Below, piece by piece: positions 39,453 to 52,041 of a stretch of DNA of 64,000 bases (its first letter is position 1; each line of letters begins with the position of its first letter). This stretch comes from Hybos culiciformis (Eukaryota > Arthropoda > Insecta > Diptera > Hybotidae). A model generated the notes under the pieces. The model saw only the letters and a list, made by a program, of their open reading frames with translations, made no database searches and was not told the origin of the DNA. The stretch lies in assembly GCA_964007475.1 (NCBI GenBank), contig OZ023274.1, positions 84,897,936-84,961,935 on the forward strand, read 5' to 3'. A program made the position numbers and the translations under genes.

Positions 39453-40514
39453 GGCGCCGTGACATTTGTCCGCGATGAAATTTGTATGGAAAACTTCGCG
39501 GACAAATGTCATTTTGCAAAATGTCATTTGTCCGCGATTGTAAAATGTCATTTGTCCGCCGCGGACAAATGTCTCAAAATTAGCGGACAAATGACATTTT
39601 GCAAAATGACATTTGTCCGCGATTGAATTTTCTAACTTTAGCGGACAAATGTCATTTTGCAAAATGTCATTTGTCCGCGATTGATTTTTCGAATTTTTAG
39701 CGGACAAATGTCATTTTGCAAAATGTCATTTGTCCGCGATTGAAATTTTTAATTTTTAGCGGACAAATGTCATTTTGAAAAATGTCATTTGTCCGCGATT
39801 GATTTTTCAGTTTTTTTAGCGAACAAATGTCATTTTGCAAAATGTCATTTGTCCGCGATTGATTTTTCAATTTTGGAGATACTGCAGATTACGTGAACCA
39901 CTCAGAATCGTCTGAAGGTTGGAAAAGGGTAGAGGGGTAGAGGCCCCCAAATTCTTCATACATTTTGTATGTGCAATTTTTTTTTTTTGCCCGATTTGCC
40001 CCTTAAAGAGAGAGAGGTGGGGGGCGGCGGGCGGGCGGGTGGACTGGTGGTTGGTCAGTGGGATTTGCGGCTGACGCCTCTCTCGTTGTACCCATTCTGA
40101 TTGGTTGTGGTTCACGCCATCTGCACTTTAGCCTCAAGTTTTTAGCGGACAAATGTCATTTTGCAAAATGTCATTTGTCCGCGATTGCTATTTTGAATTT
40201 TTAGCGGACAAATGTCATTTTGCAAAATGTCATTTGTCCGCGATTGATTTTTTAAATTTTTAGCGGACAAATGTCATTTTGCAAAATGTCATTTGTCCGC
40301 GATTGATTTTTTAAATTTTTAGCGGACAAATGTCATTTTGCATAATGTCATTTGTCCGCGATTAATTTTAATCGCGGACAAATGACATTTTGGAAAATGT
40401 CATTTGTCCGCGGCGGACAAAAGACATTTCGAATCGCGGACAAATGTCATTTTTATGTCCGCGATACAAAAACAAATCGCGGACAAATGTCCCGCGGACA
40501 AATGTCCAACCCCC
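39453..40514. mobile_element. Foldback-type element built of palindromic GCGGACAAATG units
   Basis: The element is 1062 bp, bounded by the exact 9-bp direct repeat GATGAATGC (39444-39452 and 40515-40523). Its ends are GG...CC. Both termini lead within about 10 bases into GACATTTGTCCGCG in inverted orientation. Most of the length is tandem near-palindromic units of about 58 bp, GCGGACAAATGTCATTTT followed by AAAATGTCATTTGTCCGC, separated by GATTGATTTTT-like spacers: about seven before and five after a distinct core. The core (39874-40140) is GC-rich and contains GGTTGGTCAGTGGGATTTGC, also present in the hairpin at 12141. Long inverted repeats made of short tandem units plus a 9-bp duplication are the traits of Foldback elements, which are linked to Mutator-like transposases. 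No transposase is encoded here. Confidence 0.8.
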
Positions 40515-40523
40515 GATGAATGC

Positions 40524-43500
40524 ATACAAGTTGAAAGATAAGTTGTGTGGTGTGAGTTAAAAGACTTTTGAATGATTTTAAAAGGTGAGTTTTTCAACTT
40601 AGTTTTAAACTATGAGATTCTAATTAAATTTTTATTTAGTTTCGTATTGATAATCTGAATTTTTTCAAAAGACTCCAATTAAATCAATATTGACTTGCAA
40701 TTATTTAATCTTGCACAATGCAAGTCCAGAAAAAGAAGTTGGTTAATATTTGTTTTATGTAATAAATGTATTTTGTGCTTACTAACTAACTAACTAACTA
40801 ACTAAATTGTTAAATATATATTATAATAAGTGAGAACAAAAAAACCATGACTGTCATTAAATTGCAGGCAGACCGGTGACGTCTTATGCAATATTACTAA
40901 AATTCTGATGGGTAATTTCAGTAACCTTTTTTTTGTTTTTTTATTTCATTCACAATCACAGAACACTTCACCAGTTTCTTCTTTTATTCTTTGACATCTT
41001 AAATTCACGACGTCACAATTGAATAAAATTTTTTTTCCTTCAATTAAAAAATCATTAATGAAAATTTTTAAAAAATATTTTATGGACAGAAAAATTGTTT
41101 TAAAAATTAAATTTAAATTCATTAATTTTTTTGAGATTAATTGAAATCAATATTAAAAACTCGCAATTTGAAAAATAGAATTTTTGAAAATATATAAAAA
41201 AAAAAAATATTTTTAGAAAAAAGAATAAAAAAAAAATACCTACATAATATTAGAGAATCTTTTTTTTTTTTTTTTGAAAAAAATGGAGGTTTTAAAAAAT
41301 GAGGTAAATTTTTTTTTTGATTTAAAATTAAATAAAAAATTTGATTCCAATTTAAAGTTAAAAATAAATTAAAAAATTTATTAAATTTTCCATAATTTTT
41401 TTTTCTCGTCATTTTGTTGCGATTGCGATTTATTTTTTTATTTTTTCAACACGGCAGAAGCAGCAGCAGCAGAACAACAAAAAATTTTTATTTCTTTTCT
41501 CAATTAGAAAGTGCCCTATTTTGCTTCTTTTTTTTTTTAATTTCTTTTTTTTGCAAGAAATTTTAACTTTTGCGAATTATTAAATCGAATAATATTAGGT
41601 AGGTACCTATTTGTGATTTTTCATTGTTTTTTTTTTTAAATTGTTGTGTGGAAGCTATTTGCATAAATTTTAATTCCCGTTATTATTACCTAGTAATTTG
41701 TCAAAATTCGAAATTTTGTGAAAGGGTGTGATTTAAAAAAAAATAGGTCGGTGATGAGATAAACCATAGGTAAGAATTAAATTTTCTGTATTTTTTTTTT
41801 TTAATTTGCTAATAAAATAAAGAATTTATTCGCCAGTACAAAATACACCCAAATCCTAAACTCAGTCAAAAATTGCAAAAAAAAAAAAATTAAAATCGGG
41901 TCCTTAATTGGTAAAAAATGTCAATTAGGGCTGTCGGGTGTCCTAGGTGGTATATTATCAATTACGATCAATAATAAAAATCTGGATAGGTATCTACTTG
42001 AATTGTCCAAAAATCTCATGGATAAAAAAACTTAAGTCCAGATATTTTAATAGATGTACTTTACCTTATATTGAATAATCGATATTCATTGCGGTTAATA
42101 TCAAATTAATATACCTAGGTACCTACATATGTTGGTAGGTACCTACATATGTTGGTAGGTAGGTAGGTATGTACTTAATTATTACGAGTTTAATTGCTAA
42201 ATTCTTAAAAAAGGGATGGCTGAGAATAAAATGATGGGTGCTGAGAATAGAAGAACATCACACTTTTTTTCATTGTTCTAAATTTTTTTTAAATAAAAAA
42301 AAATGCATTTTCTAAAACAGCGGAGCGGAATTATGTAAAAATCATAATTTTATAGTTCTAAATGTTGATATTGTATCCTAATTATAAGCCCATCATCGTT
42401 ATTGAGTATGATCGCGGGCTAGAAAAGCTCACTAATTTAAAACAAAAATATTTTATCTAAAAAAAGAGGAAAAAATTGTTTTTTTTGCAATTTGCAATAG
42501 GGAGCGTTTGGTATATTTTTATACAGTCACAAAGAAATTCCTCTAAATTTTGATGTAAGAAAAATCTAATTTATTCATAACTAACTTTAGAAAGAATTGT
42601 AATATTTGGCTAAAATTCGAGCTTGACTTCTCTTTGCTTTTCTCTGTGAAATTTGGTGAAGTTCTGTTGTGTTTGAAAGCAGTTTAGAAGTATTAAGGAA
42701 TTAGAGATTTAGATATCAATTTCATTATATGTAGCTATATTAAGTAGATTTTTTACCTGATCATATTTAACATAGGTAGGTAGGTACCTACCTATTTATA
42801 TCAGGTATATGCCTATAATTTTTTACAAAAGAGGACATCATCTTCCACTTTATTGAAACTTAACAACTTATTTGGTATAGTATAATTGTTGAGACTATTA
42901 TTGTTATCAAAAAAATTATCTTAAACTATATATTTAAATATTATTCAATAAAACAGTGATTCAAAATTAAGAATACATAATATACGTTTTTTACATTTGA
43001 TGCTTTGTACATTGATTGAATTTTGATTTTTACTTAGTGTGAAATCGATATTCTAGCTAGGTAAACCATTTAAAAACAACCACTTACAACTTTGTCTGCA
43101 GATACACATAACATTTTTTTTTGTGGTTTTATTTTTTTTTTTTTGGATACCTAGGTATATTTTGTGGAAAAAGTTAGAAATTACGATAGAGAACCATGAA
43201 AAAAAAATGTATGTTTAGAGTAAGCTCTATGGCGATTTGTGATTTTCACAGTTTCGTCAGACCTTTCAACAGTTAATATAAAATTTATAGCTTTCTGATT
43301 ATTTTCAGTCACTTCTGGGCTATTGATATGATGTCCCGCTTTGAAAAATTTAAAGAGTACTGAATTAATTCAAAACTTTTTAATTCAAAACTTTTTATGA
43401 TTCATGAAAGTTGAAATTTTATAACTGTCTCAAGAAATTCAATTTTACAAATCCATATCTTCGTAGGAAAATTTTTTATGTTTTTTTTACTTGACAAAAA

Positions 43501-43732
43501 AAAATTATACTAAAAATCGTAGTTTTAAATTTTCTTATAATACGGAATCTGCACTTGAACCTGCTAGAGAATTCAAATTTTTTAACAATAGATAAATCAA
43601 ACATTAACTCTAATCCAAATATTTCATCCTTTACTATTTATTTTATTTTTTAACTTTGATAAAGAATCGAATTAAAAGATTCATTTTTGATTTAAATTAA
43701 TTTACTATTAAAATATAAATTTTCATTGCAAG
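40524..43732. other. Upstream region and probable 5' untranslated part of CASC3/btz
   Basis: A (CTAA)n run lies at 40784-40804 and GTAGGTACCTAC-type microsatellites at 42110-42170 and 42775-42800. Less AT-rich, UTR-like sequence with CAGCAGCAG occurs around 41450-41480. A strong splice donor, ATAG|GTAAGA, sits at 41769. A possible tiny coding exon, ATG to GAG at 41283-41303 followed by GTAAAT, would join in phase to the CASC3 exon at 43733 and add MEVLKNE. Neither first exon can be proven here. Confidence 0.4.
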
Positions 43733-46700
43733 TCGTCTTTGGATTCGCCAACTGGAGGTGGTGGTGGTAGTAGTGATGCAGGGAGTGGTCCTGAATTACA
43801 AAAACAACAGTCTCTTGAAAAATCTACAAATTCACATCATCATGACTCTGAATATGATACTGCTAGCGATTTAGAAGGTAAACGAAAAATTATCTGAATA
43901 TTGCATAGCGTCGATTATCACACGCTGACTCCAAAATAGTAGATGAAATATTTGCGTTTCAAAATTAAAAAACATCGAAAATTTGTATCTACGGAAAAAG
44001 AAATGGTTTGAGTAAATAATTTTCTGCTCAATACCTTTTGAACGAGCAGAAATAGATCTACGAAAACTTGGGAGAAGAATTTATAATATAAAGGATTAGT
44101 ATTCTTTTAGCATTATTCAACTTAATTTCCCTAAAAATGGAGTTAGTGATATTGAGAACACATCTACTTACATATATAATTTTTTATTTTTACAAATTTT
44201 TAGATTATTCAGATGATGAAGAAAGTGGTGGCGAAGAAAAAAATGAAGGTTCTTCAACAGGTGAGAAAAAAGAATATATTTGAAAGAATAATTGAATGAT
44301 TGAAATTATAAGATTTAAAATTGGAATCACCAATAATTGAAACTTAACCTCTTCGTTCTTTTTATTTCTACGTATAAAGAAAAAATGCCCTAAGATTTCT
44401 CTTTTCGTGTGCGATGTTTCAAAGCTCATTTTTTTGTTACATTATCGATCAAATAATGTTTAGAGAATTTATTTGGTCCGACAAATAATGATTATAAATA
44501 ATATTTTAAACAAAAGAAAAAATTACTTTTTCAAACAAAAATATGAAAATATTAAATTTTGAGATTTTCGGAAAAATTGGTTTTTTAATGTGTAATCTAT
44601 TGTTAAGTGTTCAACTTTAAATATAAATATTAAAAAAACTGTCGAAGCTAACATTGATATTAATAGCTAAAATAAAAAGCTAATAATCAAACGTTAAAGC
44701 CAAGATAATTTTTAACGGTTTACAATTGAGCTTTCCAACTGGCGATTTTTTCAAATTGTTGGCAATAAATACATTAAACATCATTATTAAGTGTTTGACC
44801 GAAAATGCACATACCTTGGTATATATGCGTATATGCTTTCTTATTTTAAAGTATTAGTACCTATTTATATGTTTAAATTTTGTCTTTCAAAGAGCTTTAA
44901 ACTAAGGTCCAATTTGTAACCAATGTATTTTTCATAAAAAGATATTCATATAAAAGAATTCACGTCAATTTAACATAAACAGTGTGAAATAGTTAAGTTT
45001 TCCCAAAAAATAATAAAATCTTATTTACCACTGTCTTTAGAGAAATTAACTTGATATCGAAATTTTTCATCATGCTCTTTAACGAAATCTTTGTATAGCG
45101 AAATTTAACATCATTCCCTTACGAAAATCTCTATAATGAATTTTTATTTGTCCCTTGAGAAAACGTTATAGAGAGATTGTACTGTACCAATATTAGTTTT
45201 ATTCCATTCCCTAATTGTGTGCTTCAGTGATTTATTCCATTCCCTAATTGTGTGCTTCAGGTATAGTACTTTAAATTTCTATATTCTGTATGATATTTGA
45301 TTATAATGTTTAATTTTTTATAACAATTTTTTTTAGAAGACGATGAAGAAGATTTCGAGGAGGAAGAGGAAGAAGAAGGAAAAGAGAAAATCGACTATTC
45401 TAAGAAGGTTGATGAAGATCGAAGCAATCCTCAGTATATACCAAAAAAAGGAACTTTTTATGAACATGATGATAGAACAGCCGAATGGTAAATAAATATT
45501 TTTTTATTAAGTAGTTTATGCTATTATTATTTTTTTTAACAGTAGTGAAGGCCAAAATTTAGAAAAAACGGGCGAAAGCGAATCAAATTCCAAGCAAACA
45601 AGTACTATGTCATTAATGTCAGCGGCATCCAAAACAATGAAGCAGTGGCAAGCAGCATCCGTAGTTGATCGCTGGTCGCACGATCGCTTTGATGAACATG
45701 AACAAGCGCCTAAATCCAGAACAGAGTTAGTTAATGCATATGGGTATGATATTCGTAATGAAGATGGACCGCCTAGGGCACGCAGAAGAAGAAGATATGG
45801 GCGTGGACCTTCTAAATATAATAGAAACTGGGAAGATGAAAAAGCCTATATAAAGAGCAATGTGCAACGCAAACCACCACGTCCAGAAGACTTTCCTACA
45901 TTGGGTGAAGGTCGTAATCCAAAACAAAGACCGAGTCACGTTAATCTTGAAGAAAAGGAAAATAGATACGATAATCGTGATAGAAAAAAGGATAGAAGCG
46001 ATAATAGCTTTCGAAAAAATGATAGACGTGGAGGAGGAGGCAATAATAGAAGTTTTAGTGGACGTAAGACTGTGGAATTTAAAAATCGAAGTCGTTCCAA
46101 CAATTTCGATCATAGAAAGTCACAAAATAATGATATTGTAGATAAATCACAAGTGGAAACTCTGAGTTTTACCAATACGAAAGTTTCTAATAATAATATC
46201 AACAATAATAATACAAATCCGATGAATAGTTCTCAGAAATCGCATCAACAAAATGATCATTATAATGGTCACGAGACTAATTTGCAACAGCAATTAATGA
46301 AGGATAACAAGTTTACATCTAATTCGACTATACCTTCGAATTCAACCCAAACACAATTAGTCCAAAACCAAAAACCACAAAGCATTTTACAAACAAATAC
46401 TTCACAATTGCCAAGTCGGATGCAACAAACAGCCCGAAATGATCCTAGTCATGTTGGAAGTATACAAATGCACTCAATACCGTCACCATCTATTCAACAA
46501 CAACCACAAACATCTGTTCAATCTCAAAATATGGTATGCTAGTGAAATTTTAATTTTAAATTAGGTTAAAAGAAAAATCAAATTTTTAATAAATGTATCA
46601 ACTACATAAAATACATAAAACTTGGGATTTTCTAAGTTTTAGTATTCCGGAAAAGAACTTTTAAATAATTCCTTCATATTAAATTCAAATACATCCTATC

Positions 46701-47421
46701 ATTTATTATAAGTATCAACTGTACTTGAACAATTATTTCTTTGTTAAATTAAAAGACACATTATAGCTTGTACGACCTATTTATTTTCGGAGCTATCTAA
46801 TTCTTTCCACTTCTCAAGTAAGAAAAATTGAAAAGTACTTTTAGAGGTTTAAATTTTCACTTTTTTTTTTGGAAATATTTTTAGGTGGATTCTTTTTAAA
46901 ATTAAAAATTTAACTGCTAGCTCGTTATCTAAATAAAAATAATGTAATATAATTTAATTTGTAGGTGCCAAGTATGTTAGACATGCATCAACCGCAGCAA
47001 CAAGATCCGGGGAGACCGAAACGTTATTCAAACTTAAGACCAAGGCAAAATGAGCAAATAATAAATCAGGCAGGAACATTAGACCAACATGCTGCAATTC
47101 AATTGCAAATGCATGATGTTACATCTCAACAACGACAACAAGTACTTTTGCAAGCTAATTTAATGCAACTGTATCAAGAACAAGCAGCTGCTGCTGCACA
47201 AATGCAACAAGCTCCAGTACAACCACAGTCTAAGCCTCCTGCTCAATATCAAAGTCCGCCTCCTTCGTATCCAGCTGCAGCCGGTTCTGCAGCTTATTAC
47301 ACTCAACCACCACCACCAACACCAGCTGATTTTTCATTTATGCAACAGCAACAAAAACAACAACAAAAGCAACAACAGCAACAACAGCAGCAACAGCAAC
47401 AACAACAGCAGCAGCAGCAGC

Positions 47422-47458
<37 letters not shown>

Positions 47459-47477
47459 GCAGCAGCATCAACAACAG

Positions 47478-47515
<38 letters not shown>

Positions 47516-48563
47516 ACAACAACAACAACAGCAGCAGCAACAACAACAACAACAACAACAACCACCACCACAACCTGTAGTGCCCACTGGTCCTTCTCAA
47601 ATTCCTCCTTATCACGGTGCTCTAAGTGCGTCCGGAACAAATCCAGCAGCTTACGTTCCACAACCCCAACCCACGCAAAATGCTAGTGGTAGTACTCCAT
47701 CTTCATCAACACCGTATCAAAACTATGCACATGCTACGCCTCAATCACAAGCATATCAACATCGACCATATAATACCGTCGGTGGAACTACATATTTTGT
47801 AAGCCAAGCAACGCCAAGATCATCTAGTTCCTTACCACAAAGACGTCCTACAAACGCTATACCCATTCTTGCTCCACCTTCTGATAAAAATAAAAATCTT
47901 TCTGATAAAGATAGTAATAATACTGAAGATATTGAACATATTTTGGAAAATATGTTTGTTCAAAGACCATATCCGCAGCAAATTCAATCAGGGTCAACAG
48001 GAATATTGGCAGGAAGTTGTGAAAATAACGCTATGCTAGTTTGCCAATTAGATACGAAGAATGTAGAAGAAGCTATTAAGGTATTTACATATTTTTAAGA
48101 AGAACGAGTATTGTTCATTAATTTAGAAAGTGACATTTCAAAAAAATTGTGCAAATCTTTAAAAATCTGTTATCGTTCTCTCTTTATATACAGCTTCATG
48201 TACGTCTATATTCCGGTTTCACATAATTAAGACTTCTTCACCAAATAAATTTTGTTTAATTTCCAATAACAAATCAAAATAAAAGCGAAAGTATTTTCAG
48301 ACCAATTTCGAGCCCTAACAATTGATAATATTTATTTTAATAATTTTTCTTTCTACGTAGATGGTAAATTAAGCCACAATCAATATCTGACAAAATTGAT
48401 CATTTCACGAAAAAATTCAATCAATATTTCCTGTATCTATTCATTAAATTATAATTTTCTAGATTCATTTTTTTTCCTTTTGCAGAACATTACGTTAAAT
48501 GATCCTAATCCAGTGGTTGCAGAAAAATCATCTGAAGTCATAGATAATGTTCAACAACAATAA
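43733..48563 (+). CDS. btz: CASC3/MLN51 (Barentsz), exon junction complex core factor
   Basis: Six exons are certain: 43733-43877, 44204-44260, 45337-45487, 45543-46533, 46965-48080 and 48486-48563. They encode 845 residues plus a missing start. Barentsz binds eIF4A3 and RNA in the exon junction complex and acts in mRNA localisation, translation and decay. Residues about 40-97 are acidic (DDEEDFEEEEEEEG). The SELOR domain follows: NPQYIPKKGTFYEHD at about 98-112, then WSHDRFDEHEQAPKSR from W162 and AYGYDIR. The aromatic pair FY and W162 match the MLN51 residues that contact RNA and eIF4A3. The C-terminal half is low complexity, with GRPKRYSNLRPRQNE and GGTTYFV conserved, and a glutamine tract of about 70 residues at 47341-47560. 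Exon 43733 has a stop upstream in frame and no ATG, so the start exon lies upstream. AATAAA is at 48611. Confidence 0.9.
45205..45262. repeat. Tandem duplication in a CASC3 intron
   Basis: Two adjacent copies of a segment of about 33 bp containing CATTCCCTAATTGTGTGCTT. They are almost identical, which suggests a recent duplication. Confidence 0.8.
47341..47560 (+). repeat. CAA/CAG repeat encoding the CASC3 glutamine tract
   Basis: About 220 bp of CAA and CAG codons interrupted by two lysines and one histidine, ending in a short proline run. The mixed CAA/CAG use limits slippage compared with a pure CAG run. The mirror frame on the minus strand is an artefact of this repeat. Confidence 0.95.
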
Positions 48564-49603
48564 ACTTCGTACTTTTATCATAAGAACAAATGTATTTTCA
48601 TATTATTGATAATAAAAATTAACGTACCCTTAATATTTTTTATTTTTAATATATTATTTATAAAAAAAAAATCATTTATGTTTTTTTATTAGAAATTCTT
48701 TAAAATAAGGATAATTGAATTCAAATTTAATATTATGTTAAAATATTAAGACATTGCTAGAAAATTATTTTAATCGAAAATGAAATAAAAAAAATTTTAA
48801 AAATCAAAAATAACTTTTTTAATTTTACTTATTATTATAAGTGTTAAGAAATTCTTTTTAACATAATTTTTTTTAATAAGATAAATTCCTGTTTAATATT
48901 TCTCCTCCTATGGTATTGAGAATTTTGGTATCTACCACATGACGAAGTAAAGCACAAATAAAAAATTGTTCTTTCACAAACTTATAGTTCTTATAGTTCG
49001 CATAATTTGTGTACCCACACGAATTAAAGATAATAAAAACTTTTGTAACATGGTAACAAAATTTCCTCAAGTTTAATTAATTTGTTTTTTTTTTATTTCG
49101 TAAGAAATGAAGTTTTTGGAATGAAATGCGTCGAAATTAAAATTTATAGGAAAGCCCAAATATCAAACCCCTAGTCTAGGATAAACGGAGTTTATAAAAA
49201 TTCAAAGAAATCAATTTTATACCTTTTTTTAATAAATGATTAGCATACTTTTATTTATTTGTAAAAATTTGTAATATATAAAAATAAAAAAATTAAAATC
49301 AAAAATAGGTTTTATTTTTAGAATTTGCACATTTAAATTATGAACGTTGTATGTTCGTTCGGGTTCTAAAATTTTATTTTTTTATATTGTATTACGATAT
49401 CCGGAAATGTTGAAATCCCTTCAATGCTTTTTCTCATACTAAATAATTATACCAACATTTTCGTTATATTGGTAATCATAACTAAACAAAGTACGAAACC
49501 AACAGCATAATAAATCAGTCTCTTTTGACACAAAAAATAAAGTAAAAAAAATATAGAAACTAATTCCTCTGGCTGAATATAGTTGTTTGATATAAATTGT
49601 AAA
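48564..49603. other. Intergenic DNA between convergent CASC3 and PPP2R3C
   Basis: 3' flanks of two convergent genes. The CASC3 AATAAA signal is at 48611-48616. The rest is AT-rich and I see no additional gene. Confidence 0.55.
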
Positions 49604-51178
49604 TCATGAATTAGTCTCAAATACAGTTTCTCGATTTTCATATGCCCAAAACTTATGGAATTCAATCAAAATGGATATAACAGTCTCTGCTTGACCACAA
49701 TTTACTAAGTCTTTTAACATAATTTTAGTTGAATCTTTTCCTTTTACCATATCAAAAATTTCATCTTTTACGTCTTCGAAATTTACTGCTTCTGCATTAT
49801 GAATTGTAATCTGCTCTTGAATTCCTTTAAAAAAATATTGTAATGTAAATGCTGTCAAATATCCCTTATGTTCAAAATCTAGAATTCGAAACAAATAATG
49901 TAGACTCTGAACTTCATTCCGATTCTCTAATGCTAATACGAAATCTAAATAAGTCTTGTAATCCATTTCACCGTCGTATGTTAAACATTCAGCAAAAACT
50001 CGATCCAAAAACACAGAAGTTAATGTTCCTGAACCGTAACCAGCTAATTCTGTTTTGCTCAGCATTCCATTATGGTCTTTATCTAAATTTAAGTAATGAC
50101 CGTACACTGTAAGTGCTGATGTTGCGCTAAACCAATTCAATTCTTGATTTTTATCTTTTTGTGTTTCTTCTCTTAATTCCAGTAAATCATCAAGAAAGCC
50201 ACACGAAAGAATATCTCGAATTCGTATCCGTCCTGTTCTAAGTGGATCAAGAAAAAAAAAGAATTTTCTAACTGCAGTACAAACATAAAAACTATGGAAT
50301 GATGTTTCGAGCCCTTCTAGTTGATTCAGTGTTGGGATCAGCTCATGGATATAATTTTCCAAATCGCATTCACGTAAAAAACCTTGTCCTGTGTAATCGT
50401 AAAGAGATAAACCGATTCTAGTTTGTTGCATCCATACTTTTCGCATTGTATAATTAAAAATTGACATAATGTTAACACGACCTGGATAATTTGATGTTGA
50501 TTGCAATCGAGCAAATAGTGATGTTGTTAAATATTTTCTTGTTTTTGCATCTGTCGTATCTCTAGCAACTATATATTTATCATATGTCATAAGTTGATCG
50601 CCAGCTGGAGTTATTTGACTTTGATTTTTTTCTAAATTTCCCCACAGGGCCTAAAAATGCAAAAAAAATAGGAAGATAGAGAATCTGAACTGATTTAGAT
50701 ATTAGATTATGTAATACCGAGGTAAATGTAGACATACCTACTCTACTATACCGAATATGTCATTAATTAAAATGATGTTAGAAAGGCTTAAACATATAGC
50801 ACATATATTATATACCTACCTACCTGCATAGCACAGGTTCAACTTACTTACCTTTAGTTCATTATTGTCCAATAACTCTTTCGTTCGTTTTTGAAGGAAT
50901 AATGATCGAGCTTCTTCTCGAACTTTTTGAAGTAAATCACTTTTTGGAATTTTAAAATAAAATTTTGGTATCGTTTTGTAACTAGCATGTTTTTCTTCAA
51001 TATCTTCTGCAATTTTTTTGCTGTTGTTATTGTCGTTGTTAGCATTATCAATTCTATTTTCTAGATTCAAACTCTGTAGACTACTGAAATTTGATTCTTC
51101 CAATTCATTTGATTCTTCTGTTGTGTCTGGTTTTAATAAATTCGTTACGCTTTCAATTAATTCAGCACTCAATTCCAT
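49604..51178 (-). CDS. PPP2R3C: PP2A regulatory subunit B'' gamma (G5PR)
   Basis: Two exons on the minus strand, 51178-50852 and 50650-49604, joined in phase 0. The product has 457 residues, close to the human 453. The B''-type subunits direct protein phosphatase 2A (and in this member PP5) and bind calcium through EF-hands. A canonical-looking EF loop is visible at residues 299-310 (LDKDHNGMLSKTEL). Degenerate EF-like stretches surround YDYTGQGFL, LDPLRTGRIRI and LDFEHKGYL. The N-terminal 110 residues are less conserved, Asn/Ser/Glu-rich, and end in a basic helical segment (REEARSLFLQKRTKELLDN) typical of the family. The start ATG is the first in the exon. The gene points toward CASC3 and away from MANBAL. 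Confidence 0.95.
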
Positions 51179-51479
51179 AATTGGAATAGTCCAATTTTAA
51201 TAAAGCGGGTACAAAAAATTAACTTTTTATAATAAAAAAATTACAATAATACAAACTAAAAGATTTTTTTCAAAATTTTTGTTTACTTATTTCTTCGGCG
51301 CCCTTGTTGTCCATGGACTAGCAGGCCGCAAGTTTTTCATATTTTCATAGATCAAGCCGCAAATGAGTCACATTATTAATTCAGGTTTGCATTACTTGCA
51401 CAGATTTTATAAAAAATTTTTGTAAAAAATATAATGAACTCACTGTAGAGACTAGGGAATATTAAGGACATAAAAATTT

Positions 51480-51637
51480 GGTACTCTTCCGTTAGCCGGG
51501 CGCAAATGTACGGGGCAAAAAAGTTTACGGCACCAATTTGAAATGTTACTGAAAACTTTTGGACAGGTAAAAAAATTTGCGACTTGATTCACAATTTTTT
51601 GCGCCGTACATTTGCGCCCGGCTAACGGAAAAGTACC
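51480..51637. mobile_element. MITE, 158 bp, with 8-bp target duplication
   Basis: The ends are GGTACTCTTCCGTTAGCCGG and the near-perfect reverse complement ending GTACC. Arms extend about 35 bp through GGGCGCAAATGTACGG. AAAAATTT flanks both sides exactly (51472-51479 and 51638-51645). This fits a hAT-type non-autonomous element. No coding sequence. Confidence 0.75.
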
Positions 51638-51704
51638 AAAAATTTTGTTTTAACCGTTATTAAACCCAAAACAATAACAAAAAACGTTAAAATTATTATC
51701 GGGC

Positions 51705-52041
51705 TGTCTACATTAGCGATTTAGAATCGCGCGTATTTATGAATGTATTCTATTTTTTCTGTTCCATTTATTAGTATTTGTGTGTGCTCAGTTGCCACTG
51801 GGTTAGATTTACAGCATGCGATTTTTATACATTTTTCCAAATTGTACCATTTTACTTGACTTAAATGTCAAATTAATAAAAAAAAACCAAAATTTGTGAG
51901 AAAATTTCAAAAAATACGCATGCTGAATAATTATTCAAAATCAGCATGCGTATTTTGCTGCGATTTTGGATTTTGTATAAAGATACACGAATACATTTAA
52001 AGAACAAAATCGCATGCAGGAAAAATACGCTAATGTAGACA
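51705..52041. mobile_element. MITE-like element with TGTCTACATTAGCG ends
   Basis: TGTCTACATTAGCG at 51705-51718 is repeated inverted at 52028-52041. Inside is a second palindrome at about 51913-51957 around AATACGCATGCTGA, and scattered GCGATTTT/AAAATCGC pairs. No target-site duplication is evident, so the superfamily is not assigned. Confidence 0.55.

Noticed and set aside
39393..40597. Cys/His-containing minus-strand frames resembling zinc fingers across the foldback element
   Set aside because: The repeated Cys/His text comes from the GCGGACAAATGTCATTTT units being read through, not from a finger domain.
40784..42800. CTAA and GTAGGTAC arrays considered as telomere-like or CRISPR-like repeats
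   Set aside because: They are short simple microsatellites without spacers or a TTAGG unit.
45727..46141. Minus- and plus-strand alternative frames across the large CASC3 exon
   Set aside because: The CASC3 frame carries the conserved SELOR residues and consistent splice phases; the others do not.
47334..47661. Long minus-strand frames rich in leucine or valine/alanine opposite the CASC3 glutamine tract
   Set aside because: They are the mirror of the CAA/CAG repeat and have no independent coding signal.
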